Notes: generated by a model from the letters alone, not told the origin. Counted from the stretch's first letter, positions 23,704-35,610 are shown. The stretch: 64,000 nucleotides of DNA from Hydractinia symbiolongicarpus (GCF_029227915.1 NC_079878.1:17300001-17364000), one strand, 5' to 3'. A program made the numbers and translations.

Positions 23704-24424
23704 ACTAGTCGATGAAGCCCGTGGAAAAATCCACTTAGGCAAAAGAACAGTTTAGATTTTGATTGTTTAACAATTTAGATTGTTTTAGATTTTTTGTTGA
23801 CATCAGCAGTACAGATACAAAATAAATAAATTGAAAACTTGTTTTCACGTTGCCTCTATTGTATAGAGCTTAAAGCGCTGACCAAGAAAAAGTATATGAT
23901 CATGTGCTTTTGATGAGCGAATAATGAGGGTTTAAAAATTTTGCTGACGTCAGCAATGGCCCGTCAAAACCTATAAACTTTTTTTTAGAAATATGTATAC
24001 CTGTTGCCTTTATCGCATAGATCTTAAAACGCTGATCAAGAAAATGTATAGGATTATGTACTTTTGACAAAGGGTTAGAGAGATATCAGGGTGTGAAGGT
24101 TTTTTCATGACGTCATTAACCCGTGCATTTTGAAACAGATTTGGGGACCCAGGTTTGGGAAACTTGCCCACATTGGTCCTAGGTAGTCCCTAGTTACCCA
24201 CGCAGGAGATGACGTGAATTATTTCCACCCGTTTCCAAGTTATTTTGCCTTTAATTTAAAAGTGCAATGCAATGGCTTCACTAATCTTAATATGCTTTCG
24301 TTTGACGTCAAAGTTTGTTAATTTACAAAACAAATTTATAGGTGATGTTTATAGACTTTATCAAAGAAATTTTATCCACTTTGCAAAAGTGACAGACAGA
24401 CAGAACTGGCGTATTATTATAGAG
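23704..24424 (+). repeat. Non-autonomous repeat, copy 2 of the trimer
   Basis: Same landmarks as copy 1, directly abutting it. Near the end is CAGACAGACAG before GAACTGGCGTATTATTATA. Confidence 0.85.
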
Positions 24425-25014
24425 ACTAGTCGATAAAGCCCGTTGAAAAATCCACTTAGGCAGGATGTCAGAGAAAAACAACCGTCATTTAAATTTTGCT
24501 GGCGTCAGCAGACAGCTGTCAGAACACAAAATTTTTTTTTAGAAATTTGTATACCTGCTGCCTTTATTGTATAGGTCTTCAAACGCTGATCAAGAAAATG
24601 TATAGGATTGCGTATTTTTGACAAACGGTTGCAGAGATATTAGGGTTTAAAGGTTTTTTGGTGACGTCATCAACCCGTCCATTCCGAAACGAATTCGGGG
24701 ACCCAGGTTTGGGAAAGTTATCCAAATTGGTCCCACGTGGTCCCTAGTTACCTACGCAGGAGATGACGTCAGTTATTTCCACCCGTTTCCAAGTTATTTA
24801 GCCTTAAATTTAAAAGTGCAATGCAATGGCTTCACTAATCTTAATATACTTTCCTTTGACGTCAATATTGCTTTAACGTCAAAGTTTGGCAATTTACAGA
24901 ACAAATTTATAGACGATGTTTTATATATATTATCAAAGAAATTTTATCCACTTTGCAAAAGTCACAGACAGACAGACAGACAGACAGACAGAACTGGCGT
25001 GTTATTATATAGAT
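24425..25014 (+). repeat. Non-autonomous repeat, copy 3 of the trimer
   Basis: Shorter than copies 1 and 2 at its left side but otherwise the same, with a longer ACAG/GACA microsatellite (about 24964-24993) and the GAACTGGCGTGTTATTATA end. It abuts copy 2. Confidence 0.85.
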
Positions 25015-26015
25015 AGTGAGGTCAAGTAGGACACACTTAGTGCCGAAATTGATCGAAGTCCTGAACTCTGGGTCAGCCAAATTGTTTCAAAATATGGCAT
25101 GATGACATCAATAAAAAAAACTTCAAACCTTGACATGCTTGTAAATGTCCTTCAAACCTTGACATGCTTGTATATGTTCTTCAACAGCACATGGTCCTAT
25201 ACATTTTCTTAATTAGCGTTTTAAGCTTTACTTAACAAAATTTTCAAATTTTGTTTTTCGATATAGACTGATCATTGCTGGCATCAACATTTTCTTTCTT
25301 TCTGTAAATGTTAACTTTTTTGATCAAGCCATTCGTCAAAAGTACAAGATCCTATACATTTTCTTGATTCGCTGTTTAAGCTCAATACAATCTGTGTATC
25401 GTCATTAAAATTCAAGTTGATTTTTCTACAGGCTTAACTACAACTACATAATTATGCCACAAAATGTTTTGATCCATTAGTTAGAGGTGGAAAAAATTAT
25501 GTAACCACCTTTAATTATTCCTATTTTCCCTGCAAAACCTTTTGCTCTAGAAAAAAATTAAAATCCAAGCTTAATTTGAATTCAGTTAAATGCTAGGAAA
25601 CACCTCTTTACCAAAACATACTCAAGTTAGTTTAGATGTGTGCAGTAACTGCTCGACAGTTGTAAAATGTTGTTCTAATCACGCTAAGATACGATACATA
25701 ACAATAGAAATTACAAAAGTGAAGAAAACAAAGAAATAACTTACAGGTGTAGAAATTAAACCAATAGTCAATCGATTTTCAACTAAACAAAAAAATTGAC
25801 ATGACATGGATAAAAAGGGAAAAATAGACCCTTAATAACAAACCACTAATAACAATTTTCAAAAAGTGCTACTTTTTCTAGAGCGTATGCTGTTAGTCTG
25901 TCATTAATAAATTTCACAACCCCACCTACAAGCTCCTGTGAAATATGGGCAAAATACACAGGCAAACTCGAGGTAAATATTCTTCTTAGACAAAGTTAAA
26001 AAAATGACAACTTAC
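25015..26015. other. Spacer with a diverged partial repeat
   Basis: At 25110-25170 the phrase TTCAAACCTTGACATGCTTG occurs twice in tandem. Fragments like the neighbouring repeat family follow to about 25440. A minus-strand open frame without a methionine (about 25846-25998) has no known domain. Confidence 0.4.
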
Positions 26016-26153
26016 TTAAGTTTGGCTCACTTGCACTTTTTAAACTTTTTATTTGAAACAAATCTTTTGACTTTAATTCTGATTTACTAGCTGAGGTTGA
26101 TGAGTGAACAGATTCCGGACCTCCACGAGATAGTGAACAATTTGAAACTATAT
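26016..26153 (-). CDS. PPFIBP1: liprin-beta exon: serine-rich linker
   Basis: A 138-base exon between a TACTATCTTAG acceptor and a GTAAGT donor. It completes an aspartate codon and reads 45 codons: SNCSLSRGGPESVHSSTSAS, then KSELKSKDLFQIKSLKSASE and PNL. The basic FQIKS...SASEPNL motif matches the conserved FFKIKSNKRTASAPNL-type patch in the unstructured middle of vertebrate liprin-beta. It ends in phase 1. The next located exon begins in phase 0, so at least one exon between 5117 and 26015 is missing from this annotation. Confidence 0.86.
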
Positions 26154-27434
26154 CTAAGATAGTAGCAGGATACGGTTAATATACTACACCCTTGCTTATT
26201 AGTATTGCTTAGTACAGAATATTCAAATACTCATTCCTGCATGTTCAACGTGATTCATTCAGCAAATATTTACCTTAAACCACTTTAAATGTTTTTTTCT
26301 GAGCGTGAGAAATTCTCTTTTTGAACAAATTGGTAAAATAAAAAAGGGCAAAAATAAGCAGTCCATCTATTTGTTGATTCGTCAATATAAATCGTCAAAA
26401 AAAATCATACTTAATGGTGTGATACTCTGGGGGAAGAATATATGGTCTGATGAATGTGTATGCAGACTATGGATAAACTACCCATTTTTTATATGGCGTT
26501 TAATAGTGTTTAATCAAATATGTGATGCTTTAAAAATACGAATAACGAATTTCGTATTTTTCAAACGCATATTTGGAATAATATGAAATGTTTCCTATTT
26601 TTAGAAATACGTATTTCAAGTTTTTGAAAATAGAACTACACACAATTACAAAATATTTTTTCATGACTTGATCAATTTTTTTTCTCTAGCTTTGACCATT
26701 TTACCAGACAGGGTGCAGTTGGTGCAGTTTAGTAAAAGGTACTGTACATGTTCAGATTCACTGTTATTAGGACATTTTACAACTCCTTGTCTGGAGATGC
26801 CATAAGTAAAAGAGTTTTTCGATAAACGGAAATTAATATTACGTAATTGCGTGAAGTGAACGCTTTTTGAAAACGAGGTTATATCTACTTTTGTGTTTTG
26901 TGTAATACACAATTTTTTTTAACACTAGAATGTCCTATACAAGGTGTGTTTTAACAAAATTAAGTCTATGGCTTGATAAAGCATTAGTTGTTAGGCAAAA
27001 AAAATCAACATCAAAGCGCTATTGAAGGTATTTAGATTTTGCAGGTTGGCAATTTTTAAGGACTAATTGGGAAACAGAACGCAATTTTGTGTTTCACTTT
27101 CAGTTCAATACACTTTGGCTGTTCATTCTACAATACTTTACTACAAACAATACCTGCCAATGTATCTGCTTTTCCCAAGTCTATCTCCTTTTGCAAAGTT
27201 TTTTTAATGTGAAATTTTTATTTATCCAACACGCCCAAACAAATTTAAATGTTTTGACCAATACGACATTTAAACAAAATACTGCTCAATATGAGTTTGG
27301 ATTTGGTAAGGAGTGAAAAATATACAGACAGTTGATGACAAATATACAAGCAATTAGCATCTATTTCATTTTAGGCATATAGTTAATAAGCAAACATTAA
27401 CATAAAATTAAATGTGTTCAGGGTGCATTCTTAC
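26154..27434. other. Intron with a CGTATTT palindrome remnant
   Basis: Near 26530-26640 are short palindromes of the CGTATTTTT/AAAAATACG type, like the ends of the 8554-9612 element, so a fragment of that family may sit here. Nothing else was assigned. Confidence 0.45.
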
Positions 27435-27510
27435 CAGGTGAGTGTAAAAGTGGGCCATTAGAATGTAAAGAGGTTACATTAGCTAACTGTGATCGAAGAA
27501 TTTCATTTTC
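27435..27510 (-). CDS. PPFIBP1: liprin-beta exon: end of coiled coil
   Basis: A 76-base exon with a TTCTTTTGTAG acceptor and a GTAAGA donor. It reads ENEILRSQLANVTSLHSNGP and LLHSP, then the first base of an aspartate codon finished by the 26016-26153 exon. The first half continues the leucine heptads of the 29123-29232 exon and the second half is the start of the linker. Phases agree on both sides, which is the main support for so short an exon. Confidence 0.82.
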
Positions 27511-27601
27511 CTACAAAAGAAGGTAACAAACACATATCAGCATAGACGAAACAAAAATTAAAATTTTTTCTAGGAGATTACTGGCATTTTTACTAGTTTA
27601 A

Positions 27602-27745
27602 CGACTAATAACAACTAGTTTATCGACTAATAACAACTAGTTTATCGACTAATAACAACTAGTTTATCGACTAATAACAACTAGTTTATCGACTAATAAC
27701 AACTAGTTTATCGACTAGCTACCGTTAGTTTAACGACTAGTTACA
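27602..27745. repeat. 22-base tandem array with ACTAGT core
   Basis: About six copies of a 22-base unit (CGACTAATAACAACTAGTTT plus two bases). The copies are nearly identical except the last two. Each contains the palindrome AACTAGTT. Confidence 0.9.
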
Positions 27746-29122
27746 GCTAGTTTAATAAGCTTCATGTCATTGATATTACTTTTAATCCTCAAACCTATCT
27801 CTTATAATAATCTAGAGACTGTGTTTATTTTCCATTGATGTCCCCCAAAAAAGCATGCCTCAAATGTTAATCATCAAATTATTTATTTAAATAACTTGAT
27901 GATTAACATTCTTAACTGTGAAGGTAACAAAGTACCATGTGGGACCAAAATGGAACCAAATTTTGGATCAGAAAAACATTCAAACTTTGATTTTGTTAGC
28001 AAGACGTCAAAATTTAAATATTTTTCTGTCTATGTGTATTTTTCCACAGGCTTATACACTAGTTCTAAAGAATGGCGTACAATAAACAGATCACCCAAAA
28101 AGATTAAGGTGCAAGAAAATATAAACACTTAGACATCTAACAACCTGCTTATAAATAATTACCAATGCAGTATTTTAAATTGATGTCTTCTTGAAATAAA
28201 TCAAAATCACTTTTTGGCGGTAAAACTAACTAAGATATAAACGTCAGTTGAAACAAAAGTTTGTTCTGATGAGGAAACAAAGTGAAGACGATAGACTGTA
28301 CTTCTGCGCTGAAACGCTATGTTTACTAGATTGAAAAGATTTCAGAGTCATTTTTTTCTTGAGTAGCTTCATGTACCATATTCTTTTATGATAAAGAATA
28401 AAGTTAGTTCGCTAGGTCAAATAGGTTTGAAATTCTTTCTTCCAGTAGGATTGATTCAAGAGTGTTAGTGTTTTATATCAATTAAATTACAGATACCAAG
28501 TTGACAAAGGAAATTTTTTCCTGCCACTTTTTAAAGTCAATTTAAGATGCTGCCTTTTCTCTTTAAGGGTAAAAAACTTTTTCTCCACCATTGGCTTAAA
28601 TTTCGTAAGTAACTAAAGTCTAAAAGCCAACAACCATTTTGTAGCCATTTCGGAATATGGTTTACCAGTATAAGGCCCATCTGGAATTATCAACTGAAAC
28701 CATAAAAGCAAGTGAAATCGATTGTATGTGCTGTAGAAAAGTTAATGCAATGGAGCACAATAAATTTTAAAGTAGTTCACTGCATTTTGTTAATCAGATT
28801 ATTGGTCCAGATTGTGTCATTGTGAACACACGTGAATAACATAAATGCATTACTCATATCTTGTCAATTTGGCCTTGATAAGACCCATTAACTTTTTAAC
28901 CATTCTGGAAGTTACTGTTTTATTTAATTAGGAAGTATACAATACCCATATAATCTGTCATGCAAAACGATAACCGCAGTAGCAAGAGACAAAAAATGCA
29001 ATTAATAAAGGGCGGGCAAAGCCGTGGATTTATTTAGTGGCCTAGTTAACACAATGAAGAAAAAAGTCAAAAGTCACTGAAACAATCCATATTGCTAAGT
29101 AAAAACAATAATTGATAAATAC
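27746..29122. other. Intron sequence, nothing assigned
   Basis: No exon or element recognised. The plus-strand open frame at 27896-28132 has no domain and low-complexity lysine-rich content. Confidence 0.4.
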
Positions 29123-29232
29123 CTCAAATAACCGTTGTATTTGTTCTTGCATTTTAACTATTGAATTGTCTTTTGTTTCTATGATTTGTTTCATGTCTTC
29201 TAGTTGTAACTTCAATCGATTACATTCAGAAG
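29123..29232 (-). CDS. PPFIBP1: liprin-beta exon: coiled coil
   Basis: A 110-base exon after TCTTTTAG and before GTATTT. It reads SECNRLKLQLEDMKQIIETK followed by DNSIVKMQEQIQRLFE in phase 0. The heptad spacing of leucines and isoleucines and the ETKDNSI segment fit the C-terminal coiled coil of liprin-beta. It starts with two bases. These fit the phase-1 end of the 37386-37430 exon (giving alanine), and the exon ends flush with the 27435-27510 exon. Confidence 0.86.
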
Positions 29233-30239
29233 CTAAAAGAAAACAGTAGTATTGAATGACAATCTGAAATAATAATGAATTTATGTTTTTACTTCAAAGG
29301 CTGCTAGAGGGTTTTTAAAGAAAATCAAATCTTCCCCAAGTCCGTTTACAGGAGAGTGTATTGGTGTAATTATTTTTTAGGGTTTTTTTCAGTGTAATTA
29401 AAAATAAATTTTAACATGCTTCTGCATCAAATGGTATATGTATTTGTGCAGTGGCTAAAGTTTCAAGCAAATACCTTTTCTTCCATGCAATAAATTTTTT
29501 CACAAAAAGAAGCAAAAACAAAAGAAGCCAATTGTTTCACAATTTGTTTTTAAATGTTCACATGTAAAAGAATAAAAACCAATTTTTAATGCAGGCCTAG
29601 CTACTTCAAGCATCAATACACATTTTGTAGCATAATGCAAGCACAAAGTTGCTGACATACAATTTGTTTTATCTTCAGATTTCTTTTTATATCATTTAGC
29701 TTGCTAACTGGTTAGTTTTAAACTATTTATTGTGGAAGAGTGTTTGATGCCTTGTTGGATTTCACTAGGTCTCGTGTCTCTAAATCTTGCAACAACACAT
29801 ACCCTAAGAAAGTCCTTTAAAACCCCCCAAAGTGCCTACTCAAGTTTTATTTGTTTGCAGTGTGTCAGTCTTTTGTTCAAAAGGGTTAAAATAGGAGGAC
29901 TGAAGATCTAGACCAGATATTAACTGAGGGTGATAAATTGTGTAAATCCCTTTATGTACCCAAACTATAACAATATTTATTACTAAAGAACCTATTTTCA
30001 ATAAAAGACACATAGGCATGAGAGAGAGACACTAAAACGTGGGAAGATAACAGGTACATAGAAGAGTAGACTTTACAAAATTACATTATTCTGCTCTCTC
30101 TTGCATTAATCTGAAAGTCTGTCATTTTCAACTGGCACAGTTTCTAATTTATTAGCCATGACCCACGCAGACAAAGTAGCTGACAACCTAATAAATTGAA
30201 GCTGAGGCGTTTCTTAACCACTTTTTGGTTACATTCATT
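29233..30239. other. Intron sequence, nothing assigned
   Basis: No exon or mobile element recognised. Confidence 0.4.
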
Positions 30240-31080
30240 GACTCTCTTCTCTTTTATGCAATTAAATTTGACAGTTCACTGTAAAAAGTGCTGTACTCAC
30301 GAGATATACCTCCAAAACATGAGAATATCAAACGAGTAAACAATCCTTGGTCAAAAGATTTATTCTTTGATTTTAATTTCGGTTCTTTGTCAGCTCGTTG
30401 GTCTTGTAAGTTGCAGTGAAACTCCTATTAAGATACACTTTAGGTGTTGAATTAAAAACCTTGACGTCAAAGTAAGCCAATACAGAATCCTGTAGCAGCT
30501 AAGTCTACGAGAGTTTTATCAGATGTAATAGAGAACCCAGGAAACTGTTCACCCTTGAGTTCTTGTAATACGGGTTCTGCCTGATATCTGTACAACATTC
30601 CTGCAGTGGTACGTCAGTGAAGTCATGAATCTCATTGTGACGTAATGCGATTAAATCACCTTTTGGACAGAATAAAGCGTGAAGGAGACAACACATAATA
30701 TTTGGATGGTAATAGTTTCAGTGGGATATAATATCTTATGTATAAGCTATCCCAAAAGACTGCTTGTCCAAGAAACAATTTCCTTTTATTGTCAATGCTG
30801 ACAACTAACTTAAAGCATCAGTTTCCAGACACGCTTCAGGTGCTCTGATCCTCATTCGACTTAGATTTTCTCTGATTTTTGACAATGTTTCGTCACAAGT
30901 TTTCTTTTTCTTAATTTTCATTCCCTTTATGTTCTTTTTATTTTCTCATCGATTGAGTTATCATAGAAACCGTTGTTTCACTTTCTTAACTATATTCTTA
31001 GTCCGGCTTCGAAGGTTGCAGTACTCGATATCACACCGCTTTGTTGGGTGAAATATTGCCAACCCAGACCTATCAATAAG
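30240..31080 (-). pseudogene. Retroelement protein fragment (HNEIRD family)
   Basis: Read right to left the pieces are: CDIEYCNLRSRTKNIVKKVK near 30970-31040; KGDLIALRHNEIHDFTDVPL near 30610-30670; LAYFDVKVFNSTPKVYLNRS near 30415-30475; and SFDQGLFTRLIFSCFGGISR near 30293-30353. The LRHNE(I/V)RDF, FDV(R/K)VFNP and FTPLVF...GG(M/I)(G/S)RE blocks recur in this order in repeated proteins of cnidarian genomes linked to a retroelement, as I recall them. Stops and frame changes break it. It sits in a liprin-beta intron, and its last piece mimics a spliced exon (see rejected items). Confidence 0.6.
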
Positions 31081-31435
31081 GGGGAGTCATTGCTGGGAAA
31101 TTAGAAACTAGCTGAGCCATTATTTGCTCCCCCAATTCCACAAAACGTTTGTCTGGCTGCACAATATCAATTCATCCCACATGAAAATCAATGCTTTCTT
31201 TCTTATTATTTGCAGCAAAAAAAACCCCAAAATATATAAAATAAAGGTAAAATAAGATAGATAAAAAAGATTTTGTGCGTTTATAAACTTATTCTATTTA
31301 TTCAGATTGCTCGCCCAGTCTAAGTTATTGTAACCTTGGGGGAGCGATTTATTGCTCAGGTATTATTTTCCTATTGATAGGCTTGCTAATCCACCATATT
31401 TTCCCGGAAGAGAAAACAATAGTTTCTCTAATTTT
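31081..31435. other. Intron spacer left of Harbinger
   Basis: AT-rich with no recognised content. Confidence 0.4.
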
Positions 31436-32089
31436 ACGTTTACACTGATGCTAATTTATCCGTTTTCATGAATCATGTTACTAAAAATAGAAACTTTTCC
31501 GGATTTTAGTTTACACACTTTTTTCAAAAATTTATCTGTTTTGAGGTACAATTTTGATGAAAATGGATAAATTTGAAAACGCCATCTAATCTGAAAAAGT
31601 TTTTTCTGTTTTCTTTCAATTTTTCGTTTTCAAATATTTTTACATTGTGTAAACACATGAAAATAGGATTTTTAGGAAACCATATTATGTATGAATAGTG
31701 TTTATAAGCTAAAAATGATTACTAATGAGTAAAAAAATCTTAGGAAGAGCATGGATTTGTTTAGAAAGTTATTACAATATTTTTTCTAACATTTTTGTTT
31801 CTGCTTGTGCGTCTGCTACTGTGTCTGAGGAACAGACAACTACAAATAAAAACTAATAAATGATTGTTGTCTTTGATGGAGAATAAATGAGTCGAGTCAA
31901 TGGTTAAAAAAAGGCAACCACGAAGATACTGGGTAGAAACAGGGCGAACATCAGCTTGGTGGGAAAACTTCATGAATGGTTCTGTTCCAGTTTCTGATTG
32001 GAAAGAAAACATAGGAATGTCACAAACTAGCTTCACAGAACTTGTAACATGCTTTAACCCTTCTTGTTAAAAGAGTCTACTCAAATGAG

Positions 32090-32830
32090 ACAACCAATTT
32101 CAGTGGAAACACAAGTTGCTGCTTTTTTATATTACATCAGTGATGAAGGAAGTTATAGAAAGACTGCAAACGTTTTTGGAATATCTATTTTTGATTCTTG
32201 TTCGAAACGTTTTAAAAACCATTGTTTAACAACTTGAAAATAATAAAGCTTCCAGAGAGTGTAGAAAACATAGAAGACCTTGCCCAAAAGTTTTTTGATG
32301 CTCATGGATTTCATGTTTAAGGGCAATAGACAGCACTCATGTCGAGATTAAAGAGCCCAGAGAGCACTACACTGATTACATAAACTGTAAGGGATATTCA
32401 TCAATTAACATACAGGCTACTTGCGATTACAATTATTGTTTTATGGATGTAGTTGTCAAGTGGCCAGGTAGTGATCATGATTCAAGAATCTTTTTGAATT
32501 TACCGTTAAATAAAAAGCTTAGAAAAGGTGATATCCCCCTTGTGGCAAAGTTATTGTACCTGGAGAGGATCCTGTTCCAGTGTGTTTATTGGGGGTCCGG
32601 CTTACCCATTATTACTGTTTTTAATGAAGGAGTATCCTAAGAGAAAAATACTTCGGGTGTAATTTGTCTAGTGCCCGTATAGTAATCGAAAAAGCATTTG
32701 GACGCTTAAAAGGACGTTTTGGATGTTTGAGAAGAGCTATGGATACTAATATTTCAGACTTGCTCAATGTTATACTCTCGACTTTTATCATCAACAACTT
32801 TTGAAAAGTTAGGCGTGAAGCAGTTTCTGA
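32090..32830 (+). pseudogene. Harbinger DDE transposase (HARBI1-like), broken
   Basis: Plus-strand pieces begin near 32090 (QVAAFLYYISDEGSYRKTAN, the helix-turn-helix region). [13 protein letters not shown] follows at about 32320, with the first catalytic aspartate. [12 protein letters not shown] comes near 32458, with the second aspartate. VIEKAFGRLKGRFG is near 32682, with the catalytic glutamate. All three DDE residues are still readable, but at least three frame changes and one early stop separate them. The first frame is closed before 32323, and the frame containing 32443 closes at 32640. The family excises and inserts its own element and needs the Myb-like partner. Confidence 0.87.
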
Positions 32831-33140
32831 TTAAAATTTAGAGGCCACTGTAAATTTTGAAAGACAATTTCAACCACCTTCAAATGTTTCATACAAAAAC
32901 TCTGTAAATGATCTTTACGCAATGCAGATTAGGCATAAATATACTTTATTTTTTGAGTGAATTATATAGACGTTGTTGTTTTGTTTATCTTTATGTTAAA
33001 CTTGTAAAACATGGACCAACGTTGATAAAAAATAATAAATCAAAATTTTGGTATAATTTTTGACTCTCCAAACTTCATTTAAGGGAATGTATAAATGGAT
33101 GAAATGTTTTTATGAGTTTTAATATAATTTTTAAACTGTA

Positions 33141-33890
33141 TTACAAATCAGTAAAAGTTTTCAGTTTGTCTACTTCCTGTTGCTGACTCATGCTACTGGC
33201 GCTTGTTGTTAGCTCATTAGTGAAGAATGGGTGTACAATGTTTGGTGTCTGGGGTGGTGAAAACTGATTCATATGGGTGGTTGTATGAAATCCAGGGTTG
33301 TGTATATTTTGCTGATTCATAAGCATCATACTGGTCATCATTTGGATAGAATTAGACATTATTATTGTGAACACTTTGTTATTTTGCATGTCTTTCATGC
33401 AATTTTCGAAATCTTCATCTTGCAACCTCGCCCACTGCTGGTGTTGATGATGTTGGTTCACTTTTATCAGCATTGCTTTCTTCATCAGTCAAAAATCCTG
33501 GGTCCATCATAACTATCTTATGATTAATTAAAGATGAGCTTTCTCCAACTATTGATTCCTCGCTTTGATTTGAAACAACGATTTCTACCCCTGACTCCAT
33601 TGACTCAGCAGCTGGAGGGCCTGACCATATTTGAGAACATATAACGAAAAATGTTGCATCCACGCGTCCTCCACCACCTTTTCTGCCTTCGTTGAGGGCT
33701 TTGTGGTATTTCAAACGGATTCCTTTTATTTTGTGCTCACTCTGTCCTGTAAATTCGCTTTTCTCATGAGGAAACTCCTCTTTTTTCTTCCTCTGGAATA
33801 GAGGAAACAAAAATGTTCTTGATGATGTCATACTTATCCTTGATACTCTCCCAATCAATTTCATCATACATTTTTTTTGTTTTTAAAGTC
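33141..33890 (-). pseudogene. Harbinger Myb/trihelix-like DNA-binding protein, broken
   Basis: Read right to left, two overlapping frames make one protein. The first (33867-33415) includes HKIKGIRLKYHKALNEGRKG and ICSQIWSGPPAAES, the Myb/SANT-MADF-like trihelix found in Harbinger partner proteins. The second (to 33141) continues with RLQDEDFENCMKDMQNNK and a methionine/asparagine-rich tail. A single frame change near 33415-33430 separates them, and another near 33790 lies before the Myb part. In active Harbingers this protein recruits the transposase to the ends and to the nucleus. Its tail-to-tail orientation to the transposase is typical. Confidence 0.78.
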
Positions 33891-34221
33891 TAACACAGTT
33901 TCAAGAAGTAGTTAAACCTCATCGTCTGTCGAAACAAGGTTTTCAGAGGTTTTTTTTTCTTCACAAGTTTTTCTTTTTTTCTTTTGCGGAGGCATGTTTT
34001 CACTTCTGTTCTTTCTTGAGAAAAGGTTTCTCATCATACAACGAAACATTTTTATGAATTATATTATACTCATTATAGTTTGAGTATGATTTTGCACTTC
34101 CAATGTAAACGCATGAAAATACAAAAACGCAAATCTATAAGTCAGTAATCTTCGATCTCTAATTTTTGTACGAAAACAGAATTCTTGGTTGAAAACGGAA
34201 AAGTAGCATCAGTGTAAACGT

Positions 34222-34873
34222 AGTATAAATCATTGCAGACATAGTTATTTAGTATTGCAGTGATGAATCTCTTTCTAATGACATTCTCCAAAGGCCGCAG
34301 CATTTCACTTATGTTTGGTATTGGTGTTGTAAGAAACGTACAAATGCAGCATAGGCTATGCTTTAGCAATTTTCGCTTTATGTGTTTATATTAGGTTCAC
34401 ATAGTTGTGATAAAAATGAAGATATGTGTTCTCCTCCAATTTAAATCTATATCTGCAGTCCTAAAATACTTCAAAGATATAATACTTGATAAAACAAGAA
34501 AAATCGACCTTTCTATTTAGGATTAAGGGTGCTATATAATTTCTGTGTATATTTAGGAATAGGCTGTAACAAAAGGCTTTAGGAATTATCTGTTAAATCG
34601 ACGACAAATGCCACGTTTATGGTCAAAAAATCTACCCAATATTACAAAATAACACAACTCCTGGTACATAATCAATAATGATAAAAAATCTTTTTTTATA
34701 TATACTCTTGATAGTATAGCATGTGAAAGGCATGGGACCATTTATTACAATTTTTTATTTGTTCTATTATCTTCACAGGACTTTTTCCAATAATAAACTC
34801 TCGTATATCCACACGTTAGACTTGATTTTTAACATCCCTAAAACTGTAAATAAAACGTATGTGTCATATTAAT
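34222..34873. other. Intron spacer
   Basis: AT-rich with no recognised content. Confidence 0.4.
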
Positions 34874-35610
34874 TACTATTTGATAAAGCCTGTGGAAAAA
34901 TTCACTGAGGCAGGATAAAAATGAAGCATCATTGGAGTTTTGATGACATCAGCAACCCATCCACAAAAAAAAATTTAGAACTTGTTTTCACGTGCCTCTA
35001 TTGTGTAGACCTTAAAACGCTGATCAAGAAATCGTATAGTATCATATGTTTTCGACGAACGTCTAAGGAGATATAAGGGTTTTAAATTTTTGCTGACGTT
35101 AGCAAAGACCAGTCAAAGCACAAAAAAAATATTCTTTTAAATTTGTATACCCATTGCCTTAATCGTATAGATCTTGAAACAGTGATCAAGAAAATGTATA
35201 GGATTATGTACTTTTGACAAACGGTTGCAGAGATATTAGAGTTTGAAGGTTTTTTGATGACGTCATCAACCCGTCCAGTCCGAAAATGATTTAGGGACCT
35301 AGGTTTGGGAAAATTACCCAAATTGGTCCCAGGTGGTCCCTAGTTACCCAAGCGGTGAAAAATCATTGACGTCACCAACTCGTTTCCAAGTTATTTGGCC
35401 TCAAAGTTCTAAGTGCATTGTAGTGGGTTCACTAATCTTAATTAACTTTCCTTTGACGTCAATACTATTTCAAAGTAAAGTTTGATAAATTACAGAACCG
35501 TTTTATGGGCGATGTTTTAGAGACTTTATCAAAGAAAGTAGTGAAGATAATAATCCACTTTGCAAAAGTCACAGACAGACAGACGGAACTGGCGTATTGT
35601 TATATAGATA
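34874..35610 (+). repeat. Non-autonomous repeat, copy 4
   Basis: Same family as the trimer at 22998-25014. It has the start TTTGATAAAGCCTGTGGAAA, TTTTTGCTGACGTTAGCAAA, GGGACCTAGGTTTGGGAAAA, an ACAG microsatellite near 35570 and the end GGAACTGGCGTATTGTTATA. Confidence 0.85.

Larger units (their letters stand above)
31436..34221. mobile_element. Harbinger (PIF) transposon with both TIRs
   Basis: The left end (31436-31467) starts ACGTTTACACTGATGCTA and the right end (34191-34221) is its inverse. About 29 of 32 positions match, with one indel. Between them lie a plus-strand Harbinger transposase and a minus-strand Myb-like partner gene, converging on each other, the standard two-gene layout of PIF/Harbinger. 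A three-base TWA target duplication is expected; the flanks (TTT left, AGT right) do not show a clean one. The exact first base of the TIR is therefore uncertain by one or two positions. Both genes are broken. Confidence 0.88.

Noticed and set aside
25846-25998. Minus-strand open stretch preceded by a TTTCACAG acceptor-like site
   Set aside because: No family resemblance, wrong phase for the liprin gene and a stop soon after; could be chance or an element fragment.
30301-30424. Apparent liprin-beta exon (minus strand, about 41 codons, good donor, compatible phase)
   Set aside because: The residues (FDQGLFTRLIFSCFGGIS) and the flanking FDVKVFNSTP and LRHNEIHDF blocks belong to one decayed retroelement. 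The real exons at 37386 and 29123 join in phase without it.
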